A DNA stretch of 35,456 bases, taken from assembly GCA_964591275.1 (NCBI GenBank), contig CAZQAE010000052.1:1-35456 (forward strand), read 5' to 3'. Both the position numbers and the translations under genes were made by a program. Under the pieces are notes generated by a model. That model was not told where the DNA came from, ran no database searches, and was given only the letters and a program-made list of their open reading frames with translations. This DNA is from G963674685 sp964591275 (GTDB lineage Bacteria; Lernaellota; Lernaellaia; JACKCT01). Positions within the stretch are counted from its first letter, which is position 1, and every line of letters starts with the position of its first letter. Shown piece after piece: positions 25,069 to 32,896 of the stretch.

Positions 25069-25570
25069 ACCCTACGTCAATCCCTACGTGGGCGGCACGA
25101 TGCTCGGCATTGTCTTATTTCTGACTTTTTACATCACCGGAAACGGCCTGGGCGCATCAGGCGCCATCAGCCGTGTTCAAGTGGCGTTTATCGGTCTCTT
25201 TTCTCCAGAGCACGTGGATCGCGTGGCCTACTTCGCCAATTTGGGAGGAGGCGCGCTGAATCCCCTCAATCATCCATCCATCGCGATGCTGCTGGGAACA
25301 TTTTTAGGCGGAGCATTGTCCGGGATTTTCACGCATCGATTCCGCGTGGAGTTTCGCAAGGGTCCGAACATTTCCACTATTATCCGGGTCCTCTTTGCTT
25401 TTTCGGGCGGCGCCGTCATGGGCTATGGGGCGCGCATGGCCAGGGGCTGCACCTCGGGGCAGGGGCTATCCGGCGGAGCCGTTTTATCGGTGGGAAGCTT
25501 CGCCTTCATGTTTGCTGTTTTCGGCGGCGCGTACGCGCTGGCCTGGTTCGTGAGGCGGTTATGGAATTAG
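25043..25570 (+). CDS. YeeE/YedE-family transporter subunit (sulfur-compound uptake)
   Basis: The 175-residue membrane protein has about four helices and the YeeE/YedE motif ARMARGCTSGQGLSGGA, with Cys136 in the position that handles sulfur in the thiosulfate transporter TsuA. Family members move thiosulfate or similar sulfane sulfur compounds, and some YedE proteins co-occur with selenium metabolism. The start ATG 25043 has GGAGG six bases upstream and lies inside the end of the cytochrome b-c gene; a longer frame from 25013 is rejected. A second YeeE-type gene follows after 78 bases. The two half-size proteins probably pair to form one full carrier. Confidence 0.87.
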   Translation: MSKTQKDPKPYVNPYVGGTMLGIVLFLTFYITGNGLGASGAISRVQVAFIGLFSPEHVDRVAYFANLGGGALNPLNHPSIAMLLGTFLGGALSGIFTHRFRVEFRKGPNISTIIRVLFAFSGGAVMGYGARMARGCTSGQGLSGGAVLSVGSFAFMFAVFGGAYALAWFVRRLWN

Positions 25571-25648
25571 AAGCGAATGCGGCACGCAGCGTCTCTAGCT
25601 GTGTTCATCCTCATAAAGTCCTTTGCGTTTCGGTTTTGGAGATAAAAA

Positions 25649-26968
25649 ATGGCGCCGTTTAACTTAGCGACAATTTCCAGCAGCCTGATATACAACCTGA
25701 TTTTCCTTCTTTTGGGCATGGGCTTCGGCGCATCCCTGGAACTTTCCGGTTTCGGCGATTCCAGAAAGCTCGCCGCGCAGTTTTACTTAAAGGACCTGAC
25801 GGTTCTTAAAGTCATGTTCACCGCCATCATCGTAGCGGCGACGCTGATCGTTTTGTCCTCGGCTCTGGGCCTTTTGGATTACACCAGACTGTGGGTCAAT
25901 CCGACCTATCTGTGGCCCGGCATCATCGGCGGCCTCATCATGGGCGTGGGCTTTATACTGGGGGGGTTTTGTCCCGGCACTTCCCTCGTTGCGGCGTCTA
26001 CGCTCAAAATTGACGGCATCATCTTCGTCCTGGGCGTTTTCACAGGCGTCTGGATATTCGGCGATTCCGTGCATCTCTTCGACGGATTCTGGAATTCATC
26101 CGCCATGGGCCGCTTCACATTGCCCGAACTCTTCGGCGTCCCGACGGGAGTAGCGCTGATCCTTCTCATTCTCATGGCGCTGGCGATGTTTTACGGCGGG
26201 GAAATCGCCGAAAAATTCTTCGGCAAAAAGGAAACGCTCAATGCACGGAGTTTTCGACCGAAAAACAAGGCGAAAATTGCGGCGGCGGCAGTTCTTCTGT
26301 CTTTGGCCCTTGCGACCGTCGTCATCGGGCAACCTACGGTGGAGGATCGTTGGGATCGCGTCGCCACGGAGGGAGAAAGGTTGCTGGGAAGTCGTGATGT
26401 CTTTGTGCATCCTCGTGAAGTGGTCGATCTAAAGAAGAATACCACGCTGAAGGTGGCCGTGTATGATCTGCGTGATGAGGGTGATTACAACCTTTTCCAT
26501 ATAGCAGGCGCAATGCGTGTCGATTTCGATGAAGTGAAGGCGCCGGAATTCGTCAAACGACTGCAAGACGACGCGGACAACGTCATTCATTTCCTGGTCG
26601 GCAACGGCGACTTCCTGGCCGCCATGGCCTGGCGTTCGCTCAAAGCGCAGGGCGTTCTGAACCTCTACATCGTCGACGGCGGCGTCAATCACTGGCTTGA
26701 TATTTATAAACCGGCCGCTTGTGTGGCGACCAAAGGCGAAGAGGCCGGCGAAGAAACCTTAAAATACAAATTCCAATACGCCGTCGGAGATCGCATCCCG
26801 CAGGCGCACCCGGACTTTACCGGCAAGGACCCCTTGCCGTGCGTGACTGCTGTGGCGAGCCTAGATCATCACGCCGCCTCAAACGATCACGCCACCGAGG
26901 CGCAGGTGGATTACGTGAAAAAGGTCAAGCTGCAGAAAAAGGTCGTCGCCAAAGGCGGATGCGGGTGA
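25649..26968 (+). CDS. YeeE/YedE transporter fused to a rhodanese-like domain
   Basis: The 439-residue protein starts with about five membrane helices carrying the second YeeE motif, GFILGGFCPGTSLVAAS (Cys108). After another helix at about 210-228, a rhodanese-like domain spans about 255-355: VAVYDLRDEGDYNLFHIAGAMRVD, then VIHFLVGNGDFLAAMAW, then LYIVDGGVNHW. The active-site loop that normally holds Cys (form yC..G..S) reads FLVGNGDF, so sulfur transferase activity is doubtful. Two later Cys (358 and about 394) and a terminal GGCG could compensate. The rhodanese follows a helix, so it may lie on the periplasmic side. GGAG precedes the ATG. The last ~35 codons are duplicated at 27723-27855. 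Confidence 0.85.
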   Translation: MAPFNLATISSSLIYNLIFLLLGMGFGASLELSGFGDSRKLAAQFYLKDLTVLKVMFTAIIVAATLIVLSSALGLLDYTRLWVNPTYLWPGIIGGLIMGVGFILGGFCPGTSLVAASTLKIDGIIFVLGVFTGVWIFGDSVHLFDGFWNSSAMGRFTLPELFGVPTGVALILLILMALAMFYGGEIAEKFFGKKETLNARSFRPKNKAKIAAAAVLLSLALATVVIGQPTVEDRWDRVATEGERLLGSRDVFVHPREVVDLKKNTTLKVAVYDLRDEGDYNLFHIAGAMRVDFDEVKAPEFVKRLQDDADNVIHFLVGNGDFLAAMAWRSLKAQGVLNLYIVDGGVNHWLDIYKPAACVATKGEEAGEETLKYKFQYAVGDRIPQAHPDFTGKDPLPCVTAVASLDHHAASNDHATEAQVDYVKKVKLQKKVVAKGGCG

Positions 26969-26980
26969 GAGTTTGCTTGA
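26845..26980 (+). repeat. Direct repeat, copy 1 (3' end of the YeeE-rhodanese gene)
   Basis: This segment includes the last ~40 codons and stop of the transporter gene. It reappears at 27723-27855 with about 80 percent identity by eye, strongest over GGATTACGTGAAAAAGGTCAA and the following GGCGGATGCGGGTGAG. The two copies bracket a toxin-antitoxin pair. The shared part continues a few bases past the stop codon (GTTT, then CTTGAG). Confidence 0.85.
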
Positions 26981-27020
26981 GTGAGTGATTGAAAAATAAT
27001 CAACTCTACAAAGATGCTAG

Positions 27021-27350
27021 CTAATCCGCCGCAAGTAATCGACGCTCCAAGAGAGTTTGCATATCACGCCGTCCATCGGCGATCAGCATGACGTAGACCT
27101 TCTTGTCGATGATACGATAAATGATGCGGTACGGTTTAAAGAATATCTGGCGGTATTCCCGAATTCCCAGCGCGATCAGCTCCTTGGGATACGATCCACG
27201 CTCCGGCAACTCGGTCAGTTCCTCAAAAAGACCTTCCACTTTATCGAGGAGCGCCTCCGCTTTCCGAGGACTGTCATGCTGTGCAATATAATCATAGAGT
27301 TCCTCAATATCACGAGCCGCGTCATCGGTCAGCAGCACGGGAAAAGACAT
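27021..27350 (-). CDS. RelE/ParE-family toxin
   Basis: The 109-residue protein fits the RelE/ParE fold. The N-terminal strand-helix is VLLTDDAARDIEELYDYIAQHDSPRKAEALLDKVEGLF, then LPERGSYPKEL, and the core strands are REYRQIFFKPYRIIYRIIDKKVYVMLIADGRRD. ParE and RelE toxins block gyrase or cleave mRNA on the ribosome; the P..G.YP.EL..LG..EYR pattern is common to both and does not decide between them. Its ATG overlaps the antitoxin stop (TGATG), so the two are coupled. The pair sits between two copies of the 3' end of the neighbouring transporter gene, a sign of insertion. Confidence 0.92.
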   Translation of the reverse strand: MSFPVLLTDDAARDIEELYDYIAQHDSPRKAEALLDKVEGLFEELTELPERGSYPKELIALGIREYRQIFFKPYRIIYRIIDKKVYVMLIADGRRDMQTLLERRLLAAD

Positions 27351-27625
27351 CAGCGTGCGCCCCGATTTTTGCGCAAATGCTTGATGACGTCAGCAGCCTG
27401 TTGGGTCTTGCCCTGCTCAATCCGGCGATTGCCAAGGGCCAAAATCTTGAGCAGCGCCAGAGTTTCAAGGGTTTGCTCGTAACTCGCAATATCCTGAACC
27501 ACCAACTTCGCTGTGCCGTTTTGCGTGATGATCAGCGGATCACCCTGCTTGCCGAGATTACGCGCCACTTCCGCGGCATGCGCCTTGAGATAACTGATAG
27601 GCTTGATTTGATGTGAAAATTTCAT
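27350..27625 (-). CDS. Phd/YefM-family antitoxin
   Basis: The 91-residue protein begins MKFSHQIKPISYLKAHAAEVARNL, the DNA-binding part of Phd/YefM antitoxins, followed by PLIITQNGTAKLVVQDIASYEQT, the typical strand pair. The C-terminal helices (ETLALLKILALGNRRIEQGK) would wrap the toxin. The ATG at 27625 has AGGGAG seven bases upstream; a longer open frame to 27772 is rejected because it runs through the operator and into the repeat. Antitoxins of this family repress their own operon, and a matching palindrome lies just upstream. Confidence 0.92.
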   Translation of the reverse strand: MKFSHQIKPISYLKAHAAEVARNLGKQGDPLIITQNGTAKLVVQDIASYEQTLETLALLKILALGNRRIEQGKTQQAADVIKHLRKNRGAR

Positions 27626-27647
27626 GGTTTCACTCCCTTTTGTACAA

Positions 27648-27672
27648 GACCAAATATAGACCAAATATGGTC
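27648..27672 (-). promoter_or_regulatory. Probable antitoxin operator
   Basis: Upstream of the antitoxin, GACCAAATATA (27648-27658) is followed directly by GACCAAATATGGTC (27659-27672). The second unit is a palindrome (GACCA, four bases, TGGTC) and the first supplies an extra half site 11 bases away, about one helical turn. This is the usual form of an autorepression site for Phd/YefM antitoxins. The promoter of the pair must overlap it, but I could not fix its hexamers. Confidence 0.6.
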
Positions 27673-28041
27673 GCCGTGGCAAGCCGGGTACGGTTATCAA
27701 ATGGCGACACCGTAAATTCAAGGACTGCTGGCGCAAGATATCCAAGAGGATCACGCCACGCAAAACGATCACGCTCCTGAAGCGCAGGTGGATTACGTGA
27801 AAAAGGTCAAGCTACAGAAAAAGACCGTCGCCAAAGGCGGATGCGGGTGAGGGTTTATCGCTTGAGCGATCAATCGGAAATTGCTTACTGCCCTGTTGCT
27901 GCGTGAATCGCCGAACCTCGGCTCCCAAAGCCGATTTTTCAGAAAATCACTCAGATTTACTAAGCATAATATTAGCTTGTAGGGATTTCTGTTTGCCTAA
28001 AGGTGTTTTTTTTGCCGCCTCTGAGGCGGCAAATGAATGGA
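27673..28041. other. Intergenic stretch between the toxin-antitoxin pair and def
   Basis: About 370 bases without an intact gene. It holds the second copy of the transporter 3' end (27723-27855), then AT-rich sequence with no recognisable coding content. Near its end lies a perfect inverted repeat TTTGCCGCCT/AGGCGGCAAA at 28011-28033 with a three-base loop, preceded on the plus strand by five further Ts. The short open frame 27903-28142 shows no family features and overlaps def. Confidence 0.6.
27723..27855 (+). repeat. Direct repeat, copy 2 (diverged copy of the YeeE-rhodanese 3' end)
   Basis: The frame for the last ~33 residues of the transporter is still open here. It reads NDHAPEAQVDYVKKVKL then QKKTVAKGGCG and a stop, compared with NDHATEAQVDYVKKVKL and QKKVVAKGGCG in copy 1. 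Several differences are synonymous or conservative, so this copy seems to have come from a functional homologue rather than decayed in place. No start codon or upstream gene part remains. Confidence 0.85.
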
Positions 28042-28566
28042 TCAGTCCGCATCCATTTTTTGTTTTTGTTCCTTCATGTATTTTTTCAAGGCCAGTTTTC
28101 TTTTCAGCGGGGACAGATGATCGAAAAACAACACGCCACTGAGATGGTCGTTTTCGTGCTGCATCGCAACGGCCAAAAGACCCTCGACCTCCATTTCAAA
28201 GGCCTTTCCATATTCATCCAAAGCTCTGATGGCTACGCGCTCGGCCCGTTTCACCGTCTCGTTCATGCCCGGAACTGAAAGGCAGCCCTCCTCCCAGAGG
28301 ATTTCTCCCTGCCTCTCCAGAATCTCTGGATTGACGAACACTCTCAAAACAGGAGCGCCGGTCGGGTCATTTTCCCCAACGTCGATAACGAACACCCGTT
28401 TGTTAACGCTGATTTGCGGCGCGGCGAGACCGACCCCGGGAGCGGAGTACATTGTTTCCGCCATATCAACGACCAGGCTTTTAAAATCTTCCCCAAAATC
28501 TGTCACAGCCTCGTTTTCACTACGCAAAACAGAATCGGGATGCGTTGCAATTGGTCTAAGACTCAT
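28042..28566 (-). CDS. def: Peptide deformylase
   Basis: The 174-residue enzyme removes the formyl group from the N-terminal Met of new proteins. All three family motifs are present: GVGLAAPQI (residues 44-52), EEGCLSVPG with metal ligand Cys95, and QHENDHLSG with ligands His137 and His141 and catalytic Glu138. The length is normal. A C-terminal basic tail (KLALKKYMKEQKQKMDAD) follows the catalytic core. It lies about 50 bases after the histidine kinase gene on the same strand and may be read with it. No fmt gene is adjacent in the window. Confidence 0.97.
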   Translation of the reverse strand: MSLRPIATHPDSVLRSENEAVTDFGEDFKSLVVDMAETMYSAPGVGLAAPQISVNKRVFVIDVGENDPTGAPVLRVFVNPEILERQGEILWEEGCLSVPGMNETVKRAERVAIRALDEYGKAFEMEVEGLLAVAMQHENDHLSGVLFFDHLSPLKRKLALKKYMKEQKQKMDAD

Positions 28567-28615
28567 TGTTCATCGCTCTTTTCCTCAAGTAGAAAAAACC
28601 ATTTGAAATCTGGAA

Positions 28616-30235
28616 TCAGTTTATCGATTCTCCGATCACCGCGGCTACAGCTTTCGATTCCTTGAGCGGCAACACGATTCGCATTGTCGTTCCCTGTCCC
28701 TCGGCGCTTTCAACCGAGATATCCCCATGATGATCCTGAATGATGCTGTAGCTAATAGAAAGTCCCAAACCTGTGCCGTCGCCCACCTTTTTTGTTGTAA
28801 AAAAGGGATCGAAAATGTGGGATACTTTGTTTTGAGGGATTCCAGCGCCGTTGTCGGTGATCTGTACAACGGCGTTTTCATTTTCGACAAAGGTGCGAAT
28901 AATGATTTTTCCCTGGCCGGATATCGATTGAATCGCGTTGTGCAAGACGTTCATAAAAACCTGGTTCACCTTGCCCGGGCTGCCGATGAGCTTGGGAATT
29001 TCCCCATAGTCCTTTTGCATCTCAATCCGATTTTTGAATTCGTGATGCAATATTTCCAGCGTGCTGTCGATTCCCTCATTGATGTTGATCTCCGCCTTTT
29101 CCCCGGAATCGACCCGTGAAAAAGTGCGCAGATTTTGAACGATCTCCTTGATGCGCTTGGCGCCGGTCGCAACATTTTTTACAATTTTCGCCAGATCGCC
29201 CCGTACGTATTCAAAATCCATTTCCTCCTTGATATCATCAACTTTTTTCCGGTTCTGCTCAGAAATGGTCATGGAATCAAAGGTATCGGTGAGCTTGAGA
29301 AGAAAATGAAGGTTTTCTTCCAATAAGGGCATGGAGCCGTAGATGAAGTTTGTGGGATTGTTGATCTCGTGCGCAACGCCGGCCACGAGCACACCCAAAG
29401 AAGCCATTTTTTCGGTCTGGACCAGCGCATTTTGTGCTGTTTTCAGCTCTTCATAGGCTTTTTGAAGCTGCGCGTTGGCCAGGTGAAGCTCTTCGTTGGC
29501 CACAGCCAATTCCCGGGAGCGGATTTCAATATTGCGTTCGAGCCTGATGCGCTGGGTCACGTCGCGAGCCAGCTCAATTCCACCGATGATGCGATCAGCC
29601 TCATCGCGGATGGGACTTCCCGAGTTTTCCATATACAACAGCTTGTCTTCTTTCGTATAAACTCGCCGAAGAGATGTTTCCACTTTTTCCGTCTGGTAGC
29701 TTCTTTTGATAGGACACCCACCGCAAACGTCGTTTTTATGTTCGAAGACACCATAGCAAGCCTCGCCAATGCGATCCCCGAATATTTTTCTGGCGGTGTC
29801 ATTCATGTAGATGATTTTGAAATCAAGGTCCACAATTGTCACGGAGTCGCCAATCCCCCTTAAAAACGCCTCAATGCGCCTTTCATCTTTGACAAGCGGG
29901 ACTCCAATATCCTCCGCTTCCGTCGCCTGGTCATTGACGGCGAAGTCGGACTGGCCGGAACCATTCTCTGCGATATCATCGTCCAGACGGGCGACGTCCC
30001 CTGGGTCATGTTGATAGCGGGATCCGATGAAGTGCGCGACAACGCCGCCGCCAAGAGATACAGCGCACCAGACGCCGATAATCAAGGCAAATTCCCGCAT
30101 TCCGGGACCCGAAGGTCCGATGGTCTTTAGAGCGACCAGGGCGATGATCGTCGCCAGAGAAACCGGTGTGACAACAAGAAGAATCAGAGTGAGAGAAATT
30201 CGGGTTTTGGTCCCGGTTGTTGTTTGGGCCGCCAT
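28616..30235 (-). CDS. PAS-domain sensor histidine kinase
   Basis: The 539-residue protein has two N-terminal membrane helices (about 12-38 and 48-70) with a very short loop between. A PAS domain follows at about 118-230, with cysteines 160, 171 and 174 (the VCGGCPI segment), then a coiled coil (238-275). The HisKA phosphoacceptor is His289 in AGVAHEINNP, and the HATPase domain has N box NVLHNAIQSI, G1 DNGAGIP, F box FDPFFTTK and G2 GTGLGLSI. It is an intact kinase of the class whose H box is followed by NNPTNFI. The Cys-rich PAS suggests metal, haem or redox sensing. It starts two bases after the REC-GGDEF gene, so both form one unit and the kinase may phosphorylate that receiver. Confidence 0.93.
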   Translation of the reverse strand: MAAQTTTGTKTRISLTLILLVVTPVSLATIIALVALKTIGPSGPGMREFALIIGVWCAVSLGGGVVAHFIGSRYQHDPGDVARLDDDIAENGSGQSDFAVNDQATEAEDIGVPLVKDERRIEAFLRGIGDSVTIVDLDFKIIYMNDTARKIFGDRIGEACYGVFEHKNDVCGGCPIKRSYQTEKVETSLRRVYTKEDKLLYMENSGSPIRDEADRIIGGIELARDVTQRIRLERNIEIRSRELAVANEELHLANAQLQKAYEELKTAQNALVQTEKMASLGVLVAGVAHEINNPTNFIYGSMPLLEENLHFLLKLTDTFDSMTISEQNRKKVDDIKEEMDFEYVRGDLAKIVKNVATGAKRIKEIVQNLRTFSRVDSGEKAEININEGIDSTLEILHHEFKNRIEMQKDYGEIPKLIGSPGKVNQVFMNVLHNAIQSISGQGKIIIRTFVENENAVVQITDNGAGIPQNKVSHIFDPFFTTKKVGDGTGLGLSISYSIIQDHHGDISVESAEGQGTTMRIVLPLKESKAVAAVIGESIN

Positions 30236-30237
30236 GG

Positions 30238-31467
30238 TTAGTCAGCGATCTCGATCCGGTTACGCCCTAGCTGCTTGGCTTTATAAAGAGCTTTGTCAAC
30301 AATTTCAATGATGCCCTTTTTGGAGGCGACCTTCTCGTGGGGATAATAGGCGATGCCGATGGAGACAGAAGGCTGAACCGTGCTGCCATCGTCTGCCAAA
30401 AGCTTCGTCGCACGGATATCGGCGTGAATCCGCTTGGCCATATAAACGGCTCGATCCTTGCCCGTATGGGGCAAGATAACCACGAACTCGTCGCCGCCAT
30501 AACGGGTTGGCCAGTCGGTCTCGCGAATATTGCGTCGAATTTTTTCGGTTACCTGCTTGAGAACCTTGTCGCCGAAGGGATGCCCGTACGTGTCATTGAT
30601 TTCCTTGAAGTAATCCAGGTCCACCATAAGGAGAGATAGATGGAGGTCGTATCGTTTTGCGCGACCCATCTCGCTGTCGAGAAGTTGATGCATGTAGCGC
30701 ATATTATAGAACCCGGTGAGACCGTCCGTGATGGACAGGCGCTCCAGCTTTTTGTTGACGGTTTCAAGCTTGACGTTCTTGCGCTTGATCTCCTTTTGCG
30801 CGCCGATCAGCTCGGTATTGGATTCAGCCAGTTTCTCGCTCATCTTTTCGGCGAGTTCCTTTTGCTCCTTGTACTCCATGGCGAGTCGCTCGATCTCGGC
30901 CTTCTGTTGTTTAAGCTCGACGTTCATCTGTTCGAGCTCCTGGTTTTTCACAATCAGTTCCTGGGTCAGCTTTTTATTACGCTCCTGCAAATCGAAACGC
31001 CGCAATTCCGTTGCCACGATAATGCGCAGTTCGGACGGATCGAAAGGCTTGCTGATGTACCGGTGCACCTCGCCCTTGTTGATGGCGTCCACGGCGACTT
31101 TCATGTCGGCGTAGCCGGTTATTAAAATTCGTATGATATGCTCGTATTGCGCCTTGCAGATTTCCAAAAGCTCGGTGCCCGAAAGCCCCGGCATCTTCTG
31201 GTCGGAGATGATCATGTGGACTTCCTCGTTTCTGAGGACTCCCATGGCCTCTTCGGCAGACCCGGCTTTTAGAATAATATTGCCGCGGTGAAGCGTCGAG
31301 GCCAGCAAATCGAGGTTCTCTTCCTCGTCGTCCACGATGAGAATGCGGTGTTTTTCATCCTGCGTTTTTTGGATCATGTTTTCTGACGGCGTTTTCTCGC
31401 CCCGATCCGGCGCAACATCGTTTTCATTAATGAATTTTAGAACGGAATCTATTGTGCTATCACTCAT
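30238..31467 (-). CDS. Response regulator with GGDEF diguanylate cyclase output
   Basis: The 409-residue protein has a 40-residue N-terminal lead. A receiver domain follows (41-157) with phosphoacceptor Asp89 in IISDQKMPG, then a long coiled coil (about 158-245), and a GGDEF domain (246-409). The active site is an intact RYGGDEF (324-328) and the product-inhibition site RETD (315-318) is correctly spaced five residues before it. It should therefore make cyclic di-GMP under feedback control. Phosphorylation of the receiver would align the coiled-coil dimer, as in WspR-type enzymes. The histidine kinase gene follows two bases later. No strong ribosome site is visible before the ATG at 31467. 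Cyclic di-GMP could control the pili or polysaccharide genes nearby, which is an inference. Confidence 0.95.
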   Translation of the reverse strand: MSDSTIDSVLKFINENDVAPDRGEKTPSENMIQKTQDEKHRILIVDDEEENLDLLASTLHRGNIILKAGSAEEAMGVLRNEEVHMIISDQKMPGLSGTELLEICKAQYEHIIRILITGYADMKVAVDAINKGEVHRYISKPFDPSELRIIVATELRRFDLQERNKKLTQELIVKNQELEQMNVELKQQKAEIERLAMEYKEQKELAEKMSEKLAESNTELIGAQKEIKRKNVKLETVNKKLERLSITDGLTGFYNMRYMHQLLDSEMGRAKRYDLHLSLLMVDLDYFKEINDTYGHPFGDKVLKQVTEKIRRNIRETDWPTRYGGDEFVVILPHTGKDRAVYMAKRIHADIRATKLLADDGSTVQPSVSIGIAYYPHEKVASKKGIIEIVDKALYKAKQLGRNRIEIAD

Positions 31468-31488
31468 ATCGTGAGTATTCCAGCTTTT

Positions 31489-32790
31489 TTATTGATACTT
31501 GACAAAGACTTCCACTACATACATGTGCCTTTTATCCGATGAAAAAGCAATCCCCAAGCCGACTTTTTTCACTTCGCGGTCAGTGATGTTCATTCGATGG
31601 GCCGGTGAGCCCATAAATCCCTCGTGAACATCCTCGGCGCTCTGGTTGACCGCCACGTTTTCCGTAATTCGTCTAAACTTCAATCCTGCGTCTCCTGCCC
31701 GCGTCGCGATGTCGCCGCTAGAGGCGGATACGTGAGCCACCTGCCCGGTCAGGCGCATTTCCTCGGCATATTCCTGGGCCACGTGGGTCGCTTTGGAGTC
31801 AGGCTTTACGGCGGCAATGCCTCTGGCTTTTCGTACCTTGTTTATCAGTTCCAGGAGGCGCTTGCGCGCATCGGCGACAGTATTTATCTCGACGCGCTCA
31901 AGGCGTTCGGTCTCGCCGGCTCCTCCTTTGCCCTCGACGTTGACTGTAAAAAGAGAGGCCACTTCGGGTCCGGCGGCGCCGTCGAGCATCATTTCCACGA
32001 TATTGACTCCGGATTCATCGAATGAAATTTTCTGGCTGAAATTTCCACCCGACGATAAGCGACAAGACAGGCTCTGGGTTCCCATTTTCCCCTGAATGTA
32101 AACGGTCAATTGATTTCCCGGCAACGCAAGATAGCCGCGAAGTTCATAGTCCTTGTTGGGAAGCGCGATTCGCGGAAATGGTTGAAGTTCAATCGCCTTT
32201 TTTGTCAACAGAATCGATACGACGTAAGATGGCGGAAGCCACTTTCGAACAACCCCGATTCCGTAATTTGTGAAACGCTTTGCATCAATGTCTTCGCCAA
32301 AAACACTCAAAATCACTTGGCGCGTCTGATCGAGATTTCCGACGTGTAGAAACAGAGTTTGATAGGCGCTTTCCGTCACGCCCATTTCATTCAAATAATC
32401 TTTGATTGTCGCATCTTCCACGCTGTCGATCAGTTTGACGCCCTCGGTGTTGAAATAATGGGAAACATTTCGAGCGGCGGCGCGTAGCGCCGGATCGCTG
32501 ACCATATAGTCCGCGGCGCCCTGATTCTCAAGAATCCTCTCCATCAGAGATTCCATCTTCTTTTCAGCCTTATTGACCTGATAGTGCCCTATTTCCTCGT
32601 TGTATTCGGTCGGACCGGGTATCCGTTCGTATTGCTTCAGGCAGGAGCTGAGAAAAAGCACACAACATAATGACAAGGTCGGAAACGACAAAAACTTCAA
32701 CCAATTTTTTCTCGATTGGCCATGCGGCGAAGAATCCACGCGCGGTGGACAATTTTTGGAAACGGGCTTTCGTGATGGCCTATGAGACAA
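31489..32790 (-). CDS. Lipoprotein with C-terminal CAP/SCP (YkwD-like) domain
   Basis: The 433-residue protein starts at a TTG (32790) with GGGGAA upstream. A basic stretch and a lipoprotein signal follow (LSLCCVLFLSSC). Residues about 55-300 are not recognised. The C-terminal 125 residues match the CAP superfamily: RLLELINKVRKARGI, ATHVAQEYAEEM, the His of AHVSAS, the ITENVA segment, EGFMGSPAHRMNI with the second His, and VKKVGLGIAF. Bacterial CAP proteins are exported and their activity is mostly unknown. The gene lies 21 bases before the REC-GGDEF gene on the same strand and is divergent from rlmN. Confidence 0.8.
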   Translation of the reverse strand: MSHRPSRKPVSKNCPPRVDSSPHGQSRKNWLKFLSFPTLSLCCVLFLSSCLKQYERIPGPTEYNEEIGHYQVNKAEKKMESLMERILENQGAADYMVSDPALRAAARNVSHYFNTEGVKLIDSVEDATIKDYLNEMGVTESAYQTLFLHVGNLDQTRQVILSVFGEDIDAKRFTNYGIGVVRKWLPPSYVVSILLTKKAIELQPFPRIALPNKDYELRGYLALPGNQLTVYIQGKMGTQSLSCRLSSGGNFSQKISFDESGVNIVEMMLDGAAGPEVASLFTVNVEGKGGAGETERLERVEINTVADARKRLLELINKVRKARGIAAVKPDSKATHVAQEYAEEMRLTGQVAHVSASSGDIATRAGDAGLKFRRITENVAVNQSAEDVHEGFMGSPAHRMNITDREVKKVGLGIAFSSDKRHMYVVEVFVKYQ

Positions 32791-32896
32791 AATTTATTCC
32801 CCGCTATGTTATTTTCGCCGTTATGCTATAAATCGGTTCGCTGTGGGCATTATAGGGTCAATTATCACGAAATAAACCCCTTTGGACGAAGTGACC

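Noticed and set aside
28006..28033. Intrinsic terminator for def
   Set aside because: The hairpin is perfect, but its T run is on the plus strand 5' of the stem. A def transcript would have an A run after the hairpin, and a plus-strand transcript has no U run after it.
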